Shown here: positions 60,669 to 64,000 of the stretch, one piece after another
How positions within the stretch are numbered: the first letter of the stretch is position 1
Layout of the letters: each line of letters begins with the position of its first letter
Source: Vitis vinifera
Taxonomy: Eukaryota > Streptophyta > Magnoliopsida > Vitales > Vitaceae
Direction: 5' to 3'
DNA length: 64,000 bases
NCBI RefSeq assembly: GCF_030704535.1
Contig: NC_081807.1
Span: 4,815,001 to 4,879,000, forward strand
Translations under genes and position numbers: made by a program
The notes under the pieces: generated by a model
The model's input: the letters and a program-made list of their open reading frames with translations, nothing else
The model's database searches: none
What the model was told of the DNA's origin: nothing

Positions 60669-60893
60669 TGTGACAATTAAAGTGCCTTGCATATTGCAAG
60701 CAATCCCACCTTTTATTTAAGGACTAAACACATAGGAGTTAAATATCACTTTGTTTGAGACGTGGTGGAACAAGGAACGTGAATATGCAAAAAAATTCAT
60801 ACAAAGGATAATCTAGCAAATGCGTTGACAAAACCAATTAATATTGACAAATTCAGCTGGTGCAGATCCTCTTATGGCTTAGAAGTAACGTAA
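60669..60893 (+). pseudogene. Copia RNase H C-terminal fragment, copy 2
   Basis: Same motifs as at 52868 with an extra stop near the start (CDN then TAA). Non-functional. Confidence 0.9.
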
Positions 60894-60946
60894 GCAACAT
60901 GCATGTGTTAGGGCAAGATATAAAAGAATGACTTCAAGTGGGAGAA

Positions 60947-61255
60947 TGTTAAGATTGAAGTCATCTCACATTTAAAGAAGACAAAAAGAAGGAACCTCCT
61001 TGTGCTATAAAAGGAGGCCTTCATCCTTTTTGCAAGCTTTAATGTTGTCTCCTCATAATTGAGAGAGATGTTGTAATTATGTCTTCATAATGGATATTGG
61101 AGGTCCCCTTGTAATTAAGAGGGATTTTAGCACGCAACTACTTTTACCTGTTGCTCAAGTATCATTTCATAACAAGAAAATGAAGAGGGATTTTACCATA
61201 TAACTACTTTTGCCTGTTGTTCAAGTATCATTTCATAACAAGAAGATGAGGCAAG
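60947..61255 (+). mobile_element. Copia 3' LTR, copy 2 (right end uncertain)
   Basis: Begins TGTTAAGATTGAAG after AAGTGGGAGAA. A TATA-like GCTATAAAAGGAGG lies at 61003, where copy 1 has a damaged GTTATAAAATGAGG. The same internal 64-bp direct repeat is present. Confidence 0.65.
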
Positions 61256-62210
61256 CATGGATGACCTTCCAAACCATTGATTGTCTCAAGAGAAAGAGGA
61301 GGAAGGTGAAATCTAGAGAATGAACAACTCCCATGCGCTCTTGCTCTTTTGCAGTACTTATCCTCAATTCTCAACATATTCTATATTTTAAATGATTTCT
61401 TGTGTAGCCTTTATTTTTCTTCTTCTATTTATTTGTTTTGATGGAAAGTGTAATCGAGAAAGAAATGAGGTGGTGATTCATATTGCCATACATGAATATC
61501 ATTCTTGTGATGATTCTAAAAGATGATATCAAAATTTTTGTGAATTAGGCACATTAATTGTTGACAATTTTACCCCTGCATCAGGGGATAGATCATGTGA
61601 TAGATAGGATGGAATTTCAAAGTAGTTCACAAAGGGTCTTGAAAAACATCCTCGAAAATGATAGTTGCCCAAGATCAAGCTTTGTATGAACAATTTGTTC
61701 TTTCTCCTTGCTTTATTAATTTCTTTCTTTTTCCCTTTTTTTCCCAGCTTTGGAGCACCCATTATCCATTAGAGATAGGGTTGTAGATTATTCAAACTCT
61801 TATTTGAATCCTAAAATCTCTCCAACAAAAGATAGCAGCATCAAAGATAGAGTTCGCAATGCAAACTCTTATTCTAAAATTAACCTCTCCACATCAGACT
61901 GTTGATAACATCAGAGATAAAGATCTCAACGATGCAAACTCTTATCCTAACATCTCTCCACCAAAGTTACCTAATCCCAGATGACCATCTTCCAGATCCT
62001 TCATACTATGGTCCCATAAACCTCTAGGCATATTGCATCAGGCACCCCCATCGGGCATGCCTCCAGCATTACCATTACATCGCAACAATCCTATCCTATC
62101 AGAAGCTGGAGATGAGGCACACTCATCAGCCATGCATGCAATGCTTAATGGTCAGCTCAACCAAATCCCAGAGACACAGTCCCACTGCATCAAGACAACT
62201 TGTCAATAGA
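61256..62210 (+). pseudogene. Host-gene fragment, copy 2 with extra 3' part
   Basis: Parallels 53455-54256 and then continues past the point where the array begins in copy 1. From 62034 one frame reads LHQAPPSGMPPALPLHRNNP and later LNGQLNQIPETQSHCIKTTC to TAG near 62209. This tail is related to the end of the exon-like segments of the 810-bp array. The upstream part has stops, so no complete product can be drawn. Confidence 0.4.
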
Positions 62211-62559
62211 TATCTTTATAACTTATCTTAGTAGTACTGAGTTTACTTTCAAACAGTTGAAGAAACTTAAAAGCACAACAGATGAAAATGAACAAAAATG
62301 AAATAATACAGACCAGACAAAACATGGCCTGTCTAGTCCACTTTAAAGAATTCAAGAAAGAGAATCAAGATCGAGGAGAAGAATAAAGGAAACAATGCAT
62401 AGAATATTTCTAAAATCACTCCTACCCAATAAAACAATGAGATTAGTAGCTCAGTAAAAATTTCCAACATAAATAAATAATATAGTTCTATAAGAAGAAA
62501 TCAGATAAGACAAAAATCTTAAGCAGGTGTAGGTACTCTCTTAATTGAGAGAACTAAAA

Positions 62560-62800
62560 GAGGAAAGCTTGGAAGTGGGGTTGATAATGGACGCACCAAA
62601 ACCGAAAAAAAAGGGAAAACAAAAAGAATAAGAAGAAGAAAGAAAGAAATAAAGAAAGGAGAAAGAAAAAGATTTTTCAAACAAATCTTGATCCTGGGCA
62701 ACAAGCAATTGACAACCGGCAACACCACCTCATTTCTTTTTTCCCCGATTCCAAAATCCATCAAAACAAACACACGTGAAGAAGGAAAGTAAAGGCCAGA
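62560..62800 (-). pseudogene. Inverted fourth copy of the host-gene segment
   Basis: Read on the minus strand, TTTGTTTTGATGG, GAAATGAGGTGGTG, TTGCCCAGGATCAAG and a T-rich tract leading to GGTGCGTCCATTATC occur in the same order as in 61430-61760 (and 53650-53975). It is diverged and somewhat closer to the 51149 copy in the AAAAAAGAAAT stretch. Confidence 0.6.
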
Positions 62801-64000
62801 AATGTATATACTGACATTTCTTATTTAGAACTAAATTTTTGTGTTTATCAGTGATATTTATCTCACTTCTTCTCGGAGATTCCTTTTTCAAATAGAGGCA
62901 TTTAAAACATTTTTATTACTTCAATTTTAATTTTTTTTAAATGATAGAGTAAATTCATCCTTTTTGTTAAAAAAAAATCATACATTTCATATAAAAATTA
63001 TTACGAAAAAAAAAACTATTTAAACATCTCAACATCTTTCTTTCTTGAGTAAATTATTGTTCATCTTAAGTTATTAATTATTAACTTAGGTTACAGGATA
63101 GGATATGATAGAATATGTATATTGTATATTTAATTTATGAAATAAATAAAAAATAATATGAAATATATATATTATTTTTTTGTTTCAAAATTTTTTTATC
63201 ACATTCAAATATTTTCTATTTAAAAAAATGAAAATTTTATTATGTTTAACAATATTCACAATTAAAATATTTAAACTTTACAAATGTTATTTTATATTAT
63301 GTTATTTAATATATAAAAATAATTTATATATCATATATTAATATTGTTTTATAAATATTTTTTTTAGTTTTTATTTTTTAATCTTAAATTTTAGTTTATA
63401 ATAATAAAAAAATTATTTTGTAAAATGAAAATATTAAAAAACAAAAATTGATAAAAAAAAAATGAATTTTTGATACATGAAGAAGGATTTGGCATTAACA
63501 CATGGGTGAACTTTGAGTATCTTATCCATGTAGAGGCAATAGGCAGAACTCAAGAGATATATGCATGGCATGTTATAATTTATAACCAATATTATCAAGG
63601 CTCATTGAGTTGGTACCAATATTGTCTCCAATAGCAAGCCGGGGTTCCTTCATCTATCAATCCCATTGAACTACATCGATCCTCATTTTGGTACTAAAAG
63701 GACATTGCAATGTAATATGTACAAATTATTGATATTTAATGAAATGAAGTATTTTATGTGACTTTATAATGAGAACAATTACAAAATTAACATTTCTTAT
63801 AGATCAACATGATATAATTACATCTAATATCACAAATTATATCATATGTATATCAAATTTTTCAATAAAACAACTTTAAAATGTCTATTATACTTCTAAT
63901 TATATTATTGTGAGATTTTCCTTGCATTTTCATGAGTTTTTAACAATTTTAAGCCTACCGATATTTTTTTCAAGAATATCCACCAATATATCTCCTAGAT
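62801..64000. other. AT-rich spacer at window end
   Basis: No gene is supported. Very AT-rich (62920-63470), then mixed sequence with no recognisable coding or repeat content. Confidence 0.5.

Larger units (their letters stand above)
60476..62033. repeat. Segmental duplication block B, copy 2
   Basis: Nearly identical to 52677-54256. Here it is contiguous with block A apart from 184 bp, and its right edge runs on into TGCATCAGGCACCCCC, which may be the original continuation of the host sequence. Confidence 0.95.

Overview
This window is eukaryotic nuclear DNA from a woody-type eudicot plant. It has GT-AG introns with U-rich acceptors, AT-rich spacers, plant-specific gene families and many transposon relics. 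The mix of hairpin MITEs, L1-type LINE tails and copia LTRs looks grape-like (Vitis) to me. That is an impression, not a computed assignment.

Layout. (1) 1-3.3 kb: spacer holding a decayed minus-strand copia gag. (2) 3.35-7.4 kb: two specialised-metabolism genes, each followed by a broken relic of itself. They are a 2-oxoglutarate/Fe(II) dioxygenase (3 exons, 342 aa) and a methylesterase-type alpha/beta hydrolase (3 exons, 288 aa). (3) 7.4-15 kb: AT-rich spacer with hairpin MITEs and one candidate 58-aa minus-strand gene near 9 kb. (4) 15.1-29.94 kb: a giant kinesin-12 gene of the phragmoplast-orienting (POK) type. I reconstruct 37 coding exons and about 3,126 aa. (5) 30.2-30.5 kb: a Harbinger-type MITE and a triple G-box. 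(6) 31.47-39.1 kb: N-acetyl-gamma-glutamyl-phosphate reductase of plastid arginine synthesis (13 coding exons, 398 aa), plus an intron in the 3' UTR. (7) 43.6-45.9 kb: a three-exon gene for a plastid-type membrane protein resembling EMB2759. (8) 47.3-62.8 kb: a rearranged repeat region. It holds a segmental duplication of about 3.7 kb (one copy interrupted), copia fragments (gag with primer-binding site, RNase H ends, LTRs), a tandem array of about 810-bp units in which an LTR-like block alternates with an exon-like His/Pro/Tyr-rich segment, and an inverted fourth copy of part of the same host sequence. (9) 62.8-64 kb: AT-rich spacer.

The intact genes are unrelated housekeeping or metabolic genes and do not form a pathway. 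All gene models were built by hand from reading frames and splice sites. Every intron phase closes and all listed exon lengths sum to multiples of three. No prokaryotic system, CRISPR array or intact virus was seen. The most unusual structures are the LTR/exon tandem array with its duplicated surroundings, the 88-residue duplication inside the kinesin stalk, a 30-nt versus 60-nt terminal intron in the kinesin, and the 255-bp intron duplication that made a pseudo-exon in the reductase gene.
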